Shown: piece by piece, positions 31,631-40,330 of the stretch
Position numbering within the stretch: the stretch's first letter is position 1
Layout: the number at the start of each line of letters is the position of its first letter
Origin: Peltaster fructicola
Lineage: Eukaryota; Ascomycota; Dothideomycetes
Reading direction: 5' to 3'
DNA: 64,000 bases
Assembly: GCA_001592805.2 (NCBI GenBank)
Contig: CP051141.1
Coordinates: 434,001-498,000, forward strand
The notes under the pieces: generated by a model
Told to the model about the DNA's origin: nothing
Seen by the model: only the letters and a program-made list of their open reading frames with translations
Database searches by the model: none
Program-made: the position numbers and the translations under genes

Positions 31631-33329
31631 ATGCAGGAGAATATTGCTCGTAAACGCGCTTCGCTGTTGCAGAAGTCAAGCAGATGGGGCGATCCAGCAC
31701 AGAAGAAGGGCAAAAAGCACAGGCAACGATATCCTAGTCAACCTGGCTACGACACTTCAACAGATCCAACGTATCCCAATGTCGACATAATTCATCCGCA
31801 TATCCCGATTATGGAAGATGACCTAAACACAGCGCCCACAGGTCGGCGGAGAAGCGGCAGCTCACCCAAGCGATCAGGTATGAACCAGCATAGAAGGAGA
31901 CGGTCGACACAGTTGTCCCAGGAGACGGCGCTGGACGAGGACCACACTTCGGACTCAGGCCTTGAAGACTACCTCGAGCAAGATGACGACGAAGAAGCAG
32001 GCTTGACACATGAAGAGCGTAAAAGGAAACGAAAATGGATATGGCGAAATATGCGACTAGACGGCAGGATAGCTGGCGACACTTCAGCCAGCAAGGAGCG
32101 TAGCGATACGATGTGGTCAGCAGATGTCATCAAGACGAACGCAATAAATGCGCTCTTCATCGGACTCTGGTACACATTCTCGATCGGCATCTCCGTGTAC
32201 AACACCTGGATGTTTTCAAAGGGCGGTCTACACTTTCCTTTCCCTCTTCACGACCTGTGCGCATATGGTGGTACAATTCGTGCTGTCGGGAGCGGTCTTG
32301 TTCTTCTTACCACGATTTAGGCCAAAACCGAGCGCGAGTGTGTCGAATGCACACGGGTACTCGCACATAGACGAGGACGAAAACTCAAATGAGATCGAGC
32401 GGAAGCCACAGATCATGACCAAGTGGTTCTACCTCACACGCATTGGACCTTGTGGTGCTGCAACCGCCATGGATATCGGTCTTGGCAATTTCTCTCTGCG
32501 ATACATCAGTCTTACATTCTACACAATGTGCAAGAGCTCGGTGCTGGCATTCGTGCTCATGTTCGCGTTCCTCTTTCGCCTCGAAAAGCCATCGTGGAAG
32601 CTGGGCTCCATCATTGGCATCATGACCGTTGGAGTCATCATGATGGTGGCTGGCGAGGCTGACTTCCAGCTCACAGGCTTCATTCTTATCATGAGCGCTG
32701 CTTTGTGCTCTGGCTTTCGATGGTCAATCACGCAGATCCTGCTGCTGAGGAATCCTGCTACTAGCAATCCATTCAGCAGCATTTTCTTCTTAACACCAGT
32801 CATGTTCGTCTGTTTACTGGTGCTGGCTCTTCCGATAGAAGGACCTGTAGAGCTCGTTGCCGGGTTTCGCGCACTTGCGGAACAAAAGGGTTACTTGCAG
32901 GGCATAGCCATAATGATGGCACCTGGCATACTGGCGTTCATGATGGTAGCATCAGAGTTCGCTCTCCTGCAACGAACGTCAGTAGTCACGCTCTCAGTAT
33001 GTGGTATCTTCAAGGAGGTCTTGACCATCTCCACTGCAGCCAGAACCTTTGGAGACGAGTTGAGTGCTATCAACATCTCAGGACTCTTCGTCACCATCCT
33101 CGCCATTGCGGCTTACAACTACCTAAAATACCTCAAGATGAAAGAAGACTTCGAGAAGAAGACCAAGGGCATTGCGATGAAGGGAAGCAGTAGCGATGCC
33201 AGCAACGACGAAGAGGACTTCGACACTGAGCATACTTCCGCCTCACCAGTAGATGGGCCCAGTAGAACGAATGGCGCGTTGGACGCCGCTAGAGTACCTC
33301 GCAGTGAGGACAAAGATAAGGCACGATAG
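31631..33329 (+). CDS. Drug/metabolite-superfamily transporter, SLC35C2-like (TPT domain), with an apparent frame break
   Basis: A Golgi/ER nucleotide-sugar or triose-phosphate-type transporter with about ten membrane helices. The N-terminal 180 residues are a basic and acidic cytosolic region (SGSSPKRSGMNQHRRRRS), followed by helix 1 (NALFIGLWYTFSIGISVYN, then TWMFSKGGLHFPFP). The conserved continuation LFTTCAHMVVQFVLSGAV lies in another frame. The two meet in the pyrimidine run at about 32242-32246, where one base too many (or two too few) is present. From there the frame is clean to 33329 with GNFSLRYISLTFYTMCKSS, SAALCSGFRWSITQILLL and a C-terminal acidic tail. No intron fits the junction. 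The start could instead be the ATG at 31811. The substrate is unknown. Confidence 0.85.
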
Positions 33330-33628
33330 TTTGTCTATACAAACAGATTTCGATTTTGATTCTTGACAATTGCTTACAGTGTATGTGATACAGGGTTACA
33401 GAAAACCAGGCGCCATGAATACAAGCCTCCGTGATAGACACCCTTCCCTCCTTGCAGATGCTGACTGACAAGTCGGGTATCATCTGGAGGACAGACTGCA
33501 ACGACCGTTAGACTCGTCCTTCCCTCCAGCACTTGGGAACTGGAAAGTAGAGTCGCTGTCATCATGTAGCCTTCTGAGCTAGAAAGAAATTTTTGTACTT
33601 TTTGCGAGGAGTGGTTTCAGCCCCGCGC
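33330..33628. other. Convergent intergenic region
   Basis: Between the ends of the transporter (+) and FKBP (-) genes. T-rich runs near 33335-33360 and 33590-33605 may serve 3' end formation. No gene is seen. Confidence 0.45.
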
Positions 33629-35168
33629 TTACTTCCTGCTAATCTCAAGCACCTTCAGGTCGAAGATCAGTGTTGAGTTGGCTGGAATGTCCGGCAGGGA
33701 CTTGCTGCCATATGCCTGGGCTGCTGGGATAGTGAGTCTAAGCTCACCGCCAGCACACTGGCCTGCTACACCAATGTCCCAGCCCTTGATGACCTCGCCG
33801 ACACCAAGCTTGAAGCTGAAGGGCTTGCCCTTCTTGTTGGAGTCGAAGACCTTGCCGTTCTCAAGCTTTCCGATGTAACGCATGCTGACACGGTCGCCCT
33901 TCTTGGCTGCTGGTCCAGTGCCAACCTTACGGACATCAATCTTGACGCCTGCGATTGTCTTGATGCTGGCGCCGTTGGCCTCGGCAGGCTTCGATGGTGT
34001 TGGACCTTGCTCAATCTCCTTGGCGAAGGCAACCTTCTTGTCAGACTTTGCAGATGCTGGTGTCTCAGCCTTGCCGTTGACAGCAGCAGCGGTGCCATCG
34101 TTCTTCTTTGCTTCTTTGCCTGCTTCTTGCTGAGCTTCTCGTCAACTACGGCGACGACCTCCTTGGCGATCATGTCATCAAGAGTCTCGGAGATGTCCGC
34201 GTCCTCGACAGCACGCTTGTTCTTTCCTTCTTCGGCTTGACGAGCTCTGGGGCTTCCTCTTCGTCGTCCTCGATCTCGGTGACTCGCGAGATTGGGTCTG
34301 CAAGTTCGTCCAGGGCGTCCAACTCCTCATCGTCGTCGAGTTCGTCAGAATCTGGCTCGAGATCGTAGTCAAGCTCATCGTCGTCTGAATCCTCCTCGTC
34401 GTCCTCATCGTATGAGTTGCCGGCCGGCTCAATGTAGTTGCCAGTCAGGAAGATTGAGTGTGTGCCAGATACCTTGAACCACACACGCTCGTCCTCGCCA
34501 ATGGCGATGTCCAGAGTCTGCTGGTATTGCTACAAGAGTGTTAGTTGAGAGTCGGTAGATCATCCTGTTGAGCTCACCTTCTGTGGGTCAAGAGTGCAGA
34601 TCACAAACTCCTCAATCTCAGCTCCGTCGTCGTCGTCGCTGTCTTCGTCATCCTCGTCATCTTCGTCCAAGTTAGTGACTGCCATTTTGCCTAGAGCTTT
34701 CGCGGTTTTCGGCGCACCATCTACGCCATTTACATCCTCGTCATCGTCCTCATCGACATCCATGCCCTCGGCTTCGAGCAATTTCTGAATGGCAGCTTCA
34801 GCTGCAGCCTTGCGGGCCTTCTTGGTCTTGCTAGGATCGCTTGGTCCTCCATTTGTCTCAAGGTCGTCATCTTCATCGTCATCATCCTCGTCCTCGCTGT
34901 CCTCTTCGGCACCAGCGAGAATGGCGTCCATCTCGTCTGGGTCAAAATCCTCCTCGTCCTCGACGTCAAAGTCGTCCTCAGTGAGTGGCAGACGGATGAT
35001 CTTCAGAGTCGCACGCACTGGTGCACCCTCTTCGCCTTCAGCCTCAGCCGAAGGGTCGATCGCAGCCATAGTAATGCGGAAGGCTGCTGGGATGTCCGGG
35101 CGTGCGGACACAGCCATGTCCCCAGGTGGAACTTCGAGGCCATAGACGGCCATTGGGAGATATGCCAT
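33629..35168 (-). CDS. FPR4: Nucleolar FKBP-type peptidyl-prolyl isomerase (Fpr3/Fpr4 type), with two apparent frame breaks
   Basis: A proline isomerase and histone chaperone of the nucleolus and chromatin. Exon 1 is 35168-34578 and exon 2 starts at 34529, after a 48-nt intron (34530-34577). The N-terminal nucleoplasmin-like fold starts [18 protein letters not shown] and finishes after the intron with [20 protein letters not shown]. Long Asp/Glu tracts interrupt and follow it. A basic linker comes next ([10 protein letters not shown]) and the C-terminal FKBP domain is complete ([52 protein letters not shown]). Coding sense jumps frame twice: near 34226-34227 (one base short in a G run, coding strand) and near 34104-34106 (one base short in an A run). 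About 500 residues if both are errors. FPR3/FPR4 identity is by domain order. Confidence 0.9.
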
Positions 35169-35530
35169 TGTGACAAGTAGCTTGACAAGCTTCTGGTATT
35201 GTGAAGGAATGAAGGATAAGGATTGCCTATATGCAGGACTTGATATGTTGCTGGGAAAAGCGATCTCGAGTGCACATAATTTTCTGAGTGAAGCTCACAT
35301 AGCTCCAGACTAGCCCAAGAATGGTTCACCGCCCGGCTAGGCAATACTCGAGCTTTCTTGCGCACCAACCACATCGCAGCCACAGCCGTGACGTACATCG
35401 CTATGCATCAACGCGTTGCCACGACATATGCGGATGTTGATATGTAGTCATACGACGATCACTGAGCGACGATCGAACGTAACATTCAGGGCTCTTGCAG
35501 CTTCACAAGCTGCGAGCATGTGCGAACGAA
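35169..35530. promoter_or_regulatory. Divergent promoter between the FKBP and REV1 genes
   Basis: The start codons face apart across 362 bp. The REV1 frame is open upstream to about 35495 but has no ATG there. No TATA box or repeat stands out. Confidence 0.55.
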
Positions 35531-38500
35531 ATGGGCTCGCGACTTGAGCAAAAGTCTAACCTTGTACGGAAACGGATCGAGCAGCATACATTCGACAATG
35601 AGACCGGAGACGAGTATGAGGGATCCAAGTTTGGTGGATTTCCAGAGTACTTCAGGCGCAAGAAGATCAAGCTACAGAACCTCGATGCCGAAGTACGAGC
35701 GCACTCTGACAAGCCAGCCATATTCAAAGGTGTCGTTTGTCATGTGAATGGTTACACACAGCCAAGTCTCAAGGACTTGCATACGATGATCGTCGAGTAC
35801 GGAGGTGGCTTCATCCAGTATCTCGATGGCAAGACTATGGTCACGCACATCATTGCCAGCAACCTCACACCCAAGAAGAAGGATGAGTTTCGACGGTACC
35901 GTATTGTGAAGCCAGCATGGATTGTCGACAGTGTGGTAGCGGGCCGTCTGCTACCATGGGATGCATATCGTGTTGTTGACGAAGGTGTTGGTCAGAAAGT
36001 GCTGGGCTTTGACAACGGGAAGGTGGTCAGTCAAGCAAATCGCAAGTCTACAGGCTATCGCGAACAGACTGAGGCAAGCTGGTACAACCAGCAGCTAGCC
36101 TCCTCATCAGCGGTCACAGGTGGCGTGGCCGCTATCGTACCAAGAGCTGAATTGATTGACGACGATGGCTTCACTAGTTCTATGGAGAGAGCTCTCTTGG
36201 ACGGTATCAATACTCAGGACGACTTCAAGGTGTCAGAGCCGCCTCACGATGAGCCCGGACAGGATGAAGCTCTATCTCTCCACGATACTGAGTCTCCTCG
36301 GTCTGATATACGACCTCAACCCGGACGTGAGGAGACAGCACCTATCTACGATGCCGGGTCTTTCCTACCAGATGAGCTACCTCCACATGAAGAACCAGCA
36401 CAGGACAACCCGCCACAGCTCCAACCAAGGGAAGGCTCCCAAGAACCGGATTACACAATGGCTGTCGTAGCCAACTCGGAGATACTCAAGTCTATACCTC
36501 CAGAAAAGCTCGCACAAATGACAGCAGAAGAGCACAATGCTCTCTTGCTATCAGATCCGAAAATTCGCAAATCCACAGTCGTACACCCTGATTTTCTCGA
36601 ACAGTACTACCGCGAATCTCGTCTTCATCATTTGTCAACTTGGAAAGCAGACCTGAAATCTCAGCTCCAGGCATTGGCAGCAGCAAAGTCTTCGCAGAAG
36701 CCAAAGCTCAAGAAATTGCCTGGTCAACGTCGATATGTCATGCATGTCGACTTTGACAGCTTCTTCGCTGCTGTTTCGCTCAAGAAGTATCCTCAGTTCG
36801 TGGACAAACCGGCTGTCGTTGCACATGGCGGTGGCTCAGGCTCTGAAATCGCAAGCTGCAACTACCACGCTCGAGAGTTTGGTGTCAAGAACGGCATGTG
36901 GATGCGTCGTGCGCAAGAGCTGTGTCCGACCCTCAACATTCTACCGTACGACTTCCCAGCTTACGAAGAAGCGAGTCGCAAGTTCTACGATGCCATCATG
37001 GCGACAGGCGGTGTTGTTCAAAGTGTGAGCATCGATGAAGCGTTGGTAGACATCAGTGCATTGTGCTTTGCTGAGTCTGCTACTGACGGCGTGAAGCGTC
37101 ATGAAGGTGCAATCTACCGTGAGCAGCAAAAGGCGGATGATCTTGCGCAAGGCCTACGCGATGAAGTGCTCAAGCAGACCGGCTGCGCTGTGTCTGTCGG
37201 CATCGGCGGCAACATCTTACAGGCGAAGGTCGCTCTACGACATGCTAAGCCGGCTGGACAGTATCAGCTGAAGCCAGAAGAAGTGCTCGACTTCATGGGC
37301 AAGCTGGAGGTACAAGCGCTGCCAGGCATTGCATGGAGCATTGGATCAAAGCTCGAGGATATGGGTATCAAACTGGTCAAAGATGTCCGAGAGAGCACTC
37401 GTGAAAGGCTGATCACAGCTCTGGGACCAAAAACTGGTGAGAAGATCTGGGATTATGCACGAGGCATAGACAGAGTCGAGGTCGGCGACCAAGTGGTACG
37501 AAAATCAGTCTCTGCAGAAGTCAACTGGGGAGTCCGCTTCGAAAACCAAGAGCAGGTCGATGAGTTCATGGTCGGTCTTTGTGGTGAGCTGCATAAGCGG
37601 CTGAACAAAGAGCGTGTCAAAGGCAAGCAGCTTACTATGAAGGTGATGCGCCGATCAGCAGATGCACCACTCGACCCTCCCAAGCACCTCGGACACGGTA
37701 AGTGCGATACATACAACAAGAGCTTGCAGCTTGGCGTTGCTACAAATGATGCAACGATCATCACGAAGGAAGCGACAGCATTGATGCGGTCCTTCGGCAT
37801 ATCGCCAGGTGAGCTACGTGGCATTGGAGTGCAGATGCAGAAGCTTGAGCCTCTCAAGTCCGTTGAGCAAGGTCAGAATCTGAGTAGTCAGAAACGACTG
37901 CAATTCAAGCTTGACACAGAACGTGCGGCCGCTCCTCAGTTCACAGATGCCGTTCGAGAGCCTCCCAGTGACTCAAAGGCGCCGGTAACAGTCAGCAACA
38001 AGCCCAGTCTAGCACTTCCTGTGGTCAAAGACGCTACAGGGCCAGCCAGACCACTCAACATTCTGGGCACACAGTTCGTCATGCCAACCCAGGTGGATCC
38101 TAAGGTTCTTGCCGAGCTTCCAGAGGACATTCGGACACGGCTTATCAAAAGAGGCGAATCTTCGAAGGGCGCTGAGCAGGATGATAGCGCAGGTACAACA
38201 GCGTCACTGTTCAATGCTGAGCTTCCCTCAGAATCACAGCTCGACCCGGAGGCATTGGAAGCCTTGCCAGAAGACCTGCGCAGAGAAGTCCTAGCGATGT
38301 ACTCTCCTCGCAAGCCGAAGCAGGCAGTGTTGCCTCAGTCACCTCGAAAGGCTCGCAGCATCCCCATGCCAAAACTACCAACAAAACGACCAAGAGGTGG
38401 TCTTCGTTTTGGCAGAAGTCGTGCTGGTGATACGTCAACACTCACTCAGAGCAACTTCGTTGCGAGACCACTTGCTGTCAGTGATCGTGATAGCGGTAGG

Positions 38501-39043
38501 GACTCACCGGGCGTCGAGCCGGTGACGGACCATGTTGATGAAGACTTCTTGGCAGCATTGCCAGAAGATATAAGACAAGAAGTCTTGGCGCAGCACCGAC
38601 AGCAGCGTCTGCAACGGACCGGAGGTATCGGCACATCGATGCATCAACGACCCAGAGCTCTTCAGAAGCGGCCGACCAAGATTGCGCCTCGAGTCTTCAG
38701 ACTACCTTCGTCATCTGCTAAGCCAACGTTCACGTCTAGAAAACTGTCAACCCTGCCAGATCTGAGATCTGCAATCAATGCATGGGTTGATGAATTCGCA
38801 GACGAAGGACCAATTGAAGACGACGTTGCGGCACTTGAAAAGTATCTCCGACAGGTCGTCTCTGAAGAGCTGAACCTAGACAAAGCTGTCGCTGTAGTGA
38901 AGTGGCTGGCATGGGTCCTCGACGAACGTGCTGTTACTACTGAATTCTGCCATTCCGAGTGGGAAGCATCACTCAAAGCTGTTCAAGAAGGAGTCCAGCA
39001 GGCTGCACAGCAGCGTGGCATCGGTGTCCTAGACCTAGGATGA
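35531..39043 (+). CDS. REV1: DNA repair protein Rev1, Y-family translesion polymerase / deoxycytidyl transferase
   Basis: Inserts dCMP opposite abasic sites and scaffolds polymerase zeta in translesion synthesis. It is 1,170 residues and intronless; the start MGSRLEQKSNLVRKRIEQH is the first in-frame ATG. The N-terminal BRCT domain (IFKGVVCHVNGYTQPSL, GKTMVTHIIASN, RYRIVKPAWIVDSV) follows the fungal FGGFPEYFRRKKIKLQ motif. The catalytic core has MHVDFDSFFAAVSLKKYP (near 402) and SVSIDEALVDISALC (near 500), carrying the metal-binding acidic residues. The little-finger domain comes next. Three ubiquitin-binding-motif-like segments lie near 855 (LAELPEDIRTRLI), 903 (LEALPEDLRREVL) and 1002 (LAALPEDIRQEVL). 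The C-terminal polymerase-interaction domain begins LPDLRSAINAWVDEFADEG. Confidence 0.96.
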   Translation: MGSRLEQKSNLVRKRIEQHTFDNETGDEYEGSKFGGFPEYFRRKKIKLQNLDAEVRAHSDKPAIFKGVVCHVNGYTQPSLKDLHTMIVEYGGGFIQYLDGKTMVTHIIASNLTPKKKDEFRRYRIVKPAWIVDSVVAGRLLPWDAYRVVDEGVGQKVLGFDNGKVVSQANRKSTGYREQTEASWYNQQLASSSAVTGGVAAIVPRAELIDDDGFTSSMERALLDGINTQDDFKVSEPPHDEPGQDEALSLHDTESPRSDIRPQPGREETAPIYDAGSFLPDELPPHEEPAQDNPPQLQPREGSQEPDYTMAVVANSEILKSIPPEKLAQMTAEEHNALLLSDPKIRKSTVVHPDFLEQYYRESRLHHLSTWKADLKSQLQALAAAKSSQKPKLKKLPGQRRYVMHVDFDSFFAAVSLKKYPQFVDKPAVVAHGGGSGSEIASCNYHAREFGVKNGMWMRRAQELCPTLNILPYDFPAYEEASRKFYDAIMATGGVVQSVSIDEALVDISALCFAESATDGVKRHEGAIYREQQKADDLAQGLRDEVLKQTGCAVSVGIGGNILQAKVALRHAKPAGQYQLKPEEVLDFMGKLEVQALPGIAWSIGSKLEDMGIKLVKDVRESTRERLITALGPKTGEKIWDYARGIDRVEVGDQVVRKSVSAEVNWGVRFENQEQVDEFMVGLCGELHKRLNKERVKGKQLTMKVMRRSADAPLDPPKHLGHGKCDTYNKSLQLGVATNDATIITKEATALMRSFGISPGELRGIGVQMQKLEPLKSVEQGQNLSSQKRLQFKLDTERAAAPQFTDAVREPPSDSKAPVTVSNKPSLALPVVKDATGPARPLNILGTQFVMPTQVDPKVLAELPEDIRTRLIKRGESSKGAEQDDSAGTTASLFNAELPSESQLDPEALEALPEDLRREVLAMYSPRKPKQAVLPQSPRKARSIPMPKLPTKRPRGGLRFGRSRAGDTSTLTQSNFVARPLAVSDRDSGRDSPGVEPVTDHVDEDFLAALPEDIRQEVLAQHRQQRLQRTGGIGTSMHQRPRALQKRPTKIAPRVFRLPSSSAKPTFTSRKLSTLPDLRSAINAWVDEFADEGPIEDDVAALEKYLRQVVSEELNLDKAVAVVKWLAWVLDERAVTTEFCHSEWEASLKAVQEGVQQAAQQRGIGVLDLG

Positions 39044-39326
39044 TTGATAGTCCCATACGTAATAAAAATATCTCACAAAGCTCAAACTCGTCCTTGCTGT
39101 TGTCATCAGGTGAGGTCTATTATACCCTACATCGAACAACAAAGTGCAGAACTAGGTCAGCAAAGAATCTTGAATGTGCTCATCATCTGAAGTCGAATTC
39201 GGCAACGACGTCTGTCGCGGGCCTCACTTGTATGCCATCCTTCCTCCTCAACAATGTGACAACACGCTACGCATTACTCAATGCTTCCAGCACCTATCTT
39301 GTGACCTGGACATCACAGCACTCACC

Positions 39327-40169
39327 ATGATTGATCCGTCCATACGACTCCGACGTGCTGTGCTGCTTGGTGATGTTGTGCTCGTACAGAGAATCATTCA
39401 AACACATCCAAAATTGCTACGCAACCCGGACTTTGAAGATAAGGCGAACACGTCTCTACACCTCGCGGCTACCCACGGCCACGTGAAGATCGCGACCTTA
39501 TTGATAGCTGCTGGGCATGAGAAGAACGATATCAGCTGGAACGCAGAGCACGAGACACCGCTGATGCTCGCGGCGAAACAGGGACACGTCGAAGTAGGCA
39601 CACTGCTCATCAAAGCATTTCCTAGATGCGTACTGTTCGTCAACAAAAATGGTCTAGATGCACTCGCGCTCAGTTGCCAGAATCAAGCATCAACACCTCT
39701 TGTCTCGACACTACTTTCGCTGACCGACTTTCCGGCGTCACCTCAGTCGCGAGATATGCAAGGCAATACACCATTACACCATGCCAGTGCATCAGGCTCG
39801 CTCAAGGCCCTTCGTATACTACTCGCAGCAGGGGCGAACCCACTTGCAAAGAACAACCACGACTGGACACCACTCGCGTTCAGCGCAACAGTGGCCGGTG
39901 AGGTTTACTTTCGGAACCTGGTCGCTGAGTTTGAGCGTAAGAAGGTTGAAGGCGCCAAGGCGGGCGAAGAACGCGAACGCCAGCGAGCAGCAGGTCTGAG
40001 AATGATCGAGAGCGAGCACGATCCTGAGCAGATCGGGATCGCTGTCAGCGAGGACGAAGTTGTTCCAGACGATGGCTTGAGAATCCATCGGAGCCCCGAA
40101 ACACGACGCAGGCCGACTACGCCAGCATTCTCGTCCCTAGGTCGTCACGAATGGGGATCGCCTACCTAG
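39327..40169 (+). CDS. Ankyrin-repeat protein, Avo2-like (possible TORC2 subunit)
   Basis: A 280-residue protein with about five ankyrin repeats: SIRLRRAVLLGDVVLVQRII, NTSLHLAATHGHVKIATLLI, ETPLMLAAKQGHVEVGTLLI, a degenerate fourth, and NTPLHHASASGSLKALRILL followed by DWTPLAFSATV. The opening (PSIRLRRAVLLGD, then HPKLLRNPDFEDK, and AAGHEK) resembles yeast Avo2, a TORC2 component; this is from memory of the family, not from a search. A charged helix (FERKKVEGAKAGEERERQR) and a Ser/Pro-rich basic tail follow. The start chosen at 39327 has good context (CACCATGA) and begins the conserved part; an in-frame ATG at 39174 would add 51 unconserved-looking residues. It is in tandem with REV1 and convergent with PRP2. 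Confidence 0.82.
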   Translation: MIDPSIRLRRAVLLGDVVLVQRIIQTHPKLLRNPDFEDKANTSLHLAATHGHVKIATLLIAAGHEKNDISWNAEHETPLMLAAKQGHVEVGTLLIKAFPRCVLFVNKNGLDALALSCQNQASTPLVSTLLSLTDFPASPQSRDMQGNTPLHHASASGSLKALRILLAAGANPLAKNNHDWTPLAFSATVAGEVYFRNLVAEFERKKVEGAKAGEERERQRAAGLRMIESEHDPEQIGIAVSEDEVVPDDGLRIHRSPETRRRPTTPAFSSLGRHEWGSPT

Positions 40170-40330
40170 TGGAGAGTGCATAACACATGGCGAGACGGAT
40201 ATCAACGACCATGCGGGAGAATTGGGAAGCACAACATTCGTATCAGCACGATCAGCAATGCTGGTATCCATTCAGAGGCGCAGCACTCTCATGGATACGC
40301 CGTCCCATCTTGAACATATATACCTCAGCC

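Noticed and set aside
32148-33329. Independent 393-residue transporter starting at 32148
   Set aside because: Its first 30 residues are a shadow of the helix 1 coding sequence in the other frame. The true N-terminus is in the 31631 frame.
34560-35168. Acidic 202-residue protein as a gene of its own
   Set aside because: It is exon 1 of the FKBP gene read into the intron; the donor at 34577 ends it earlier.
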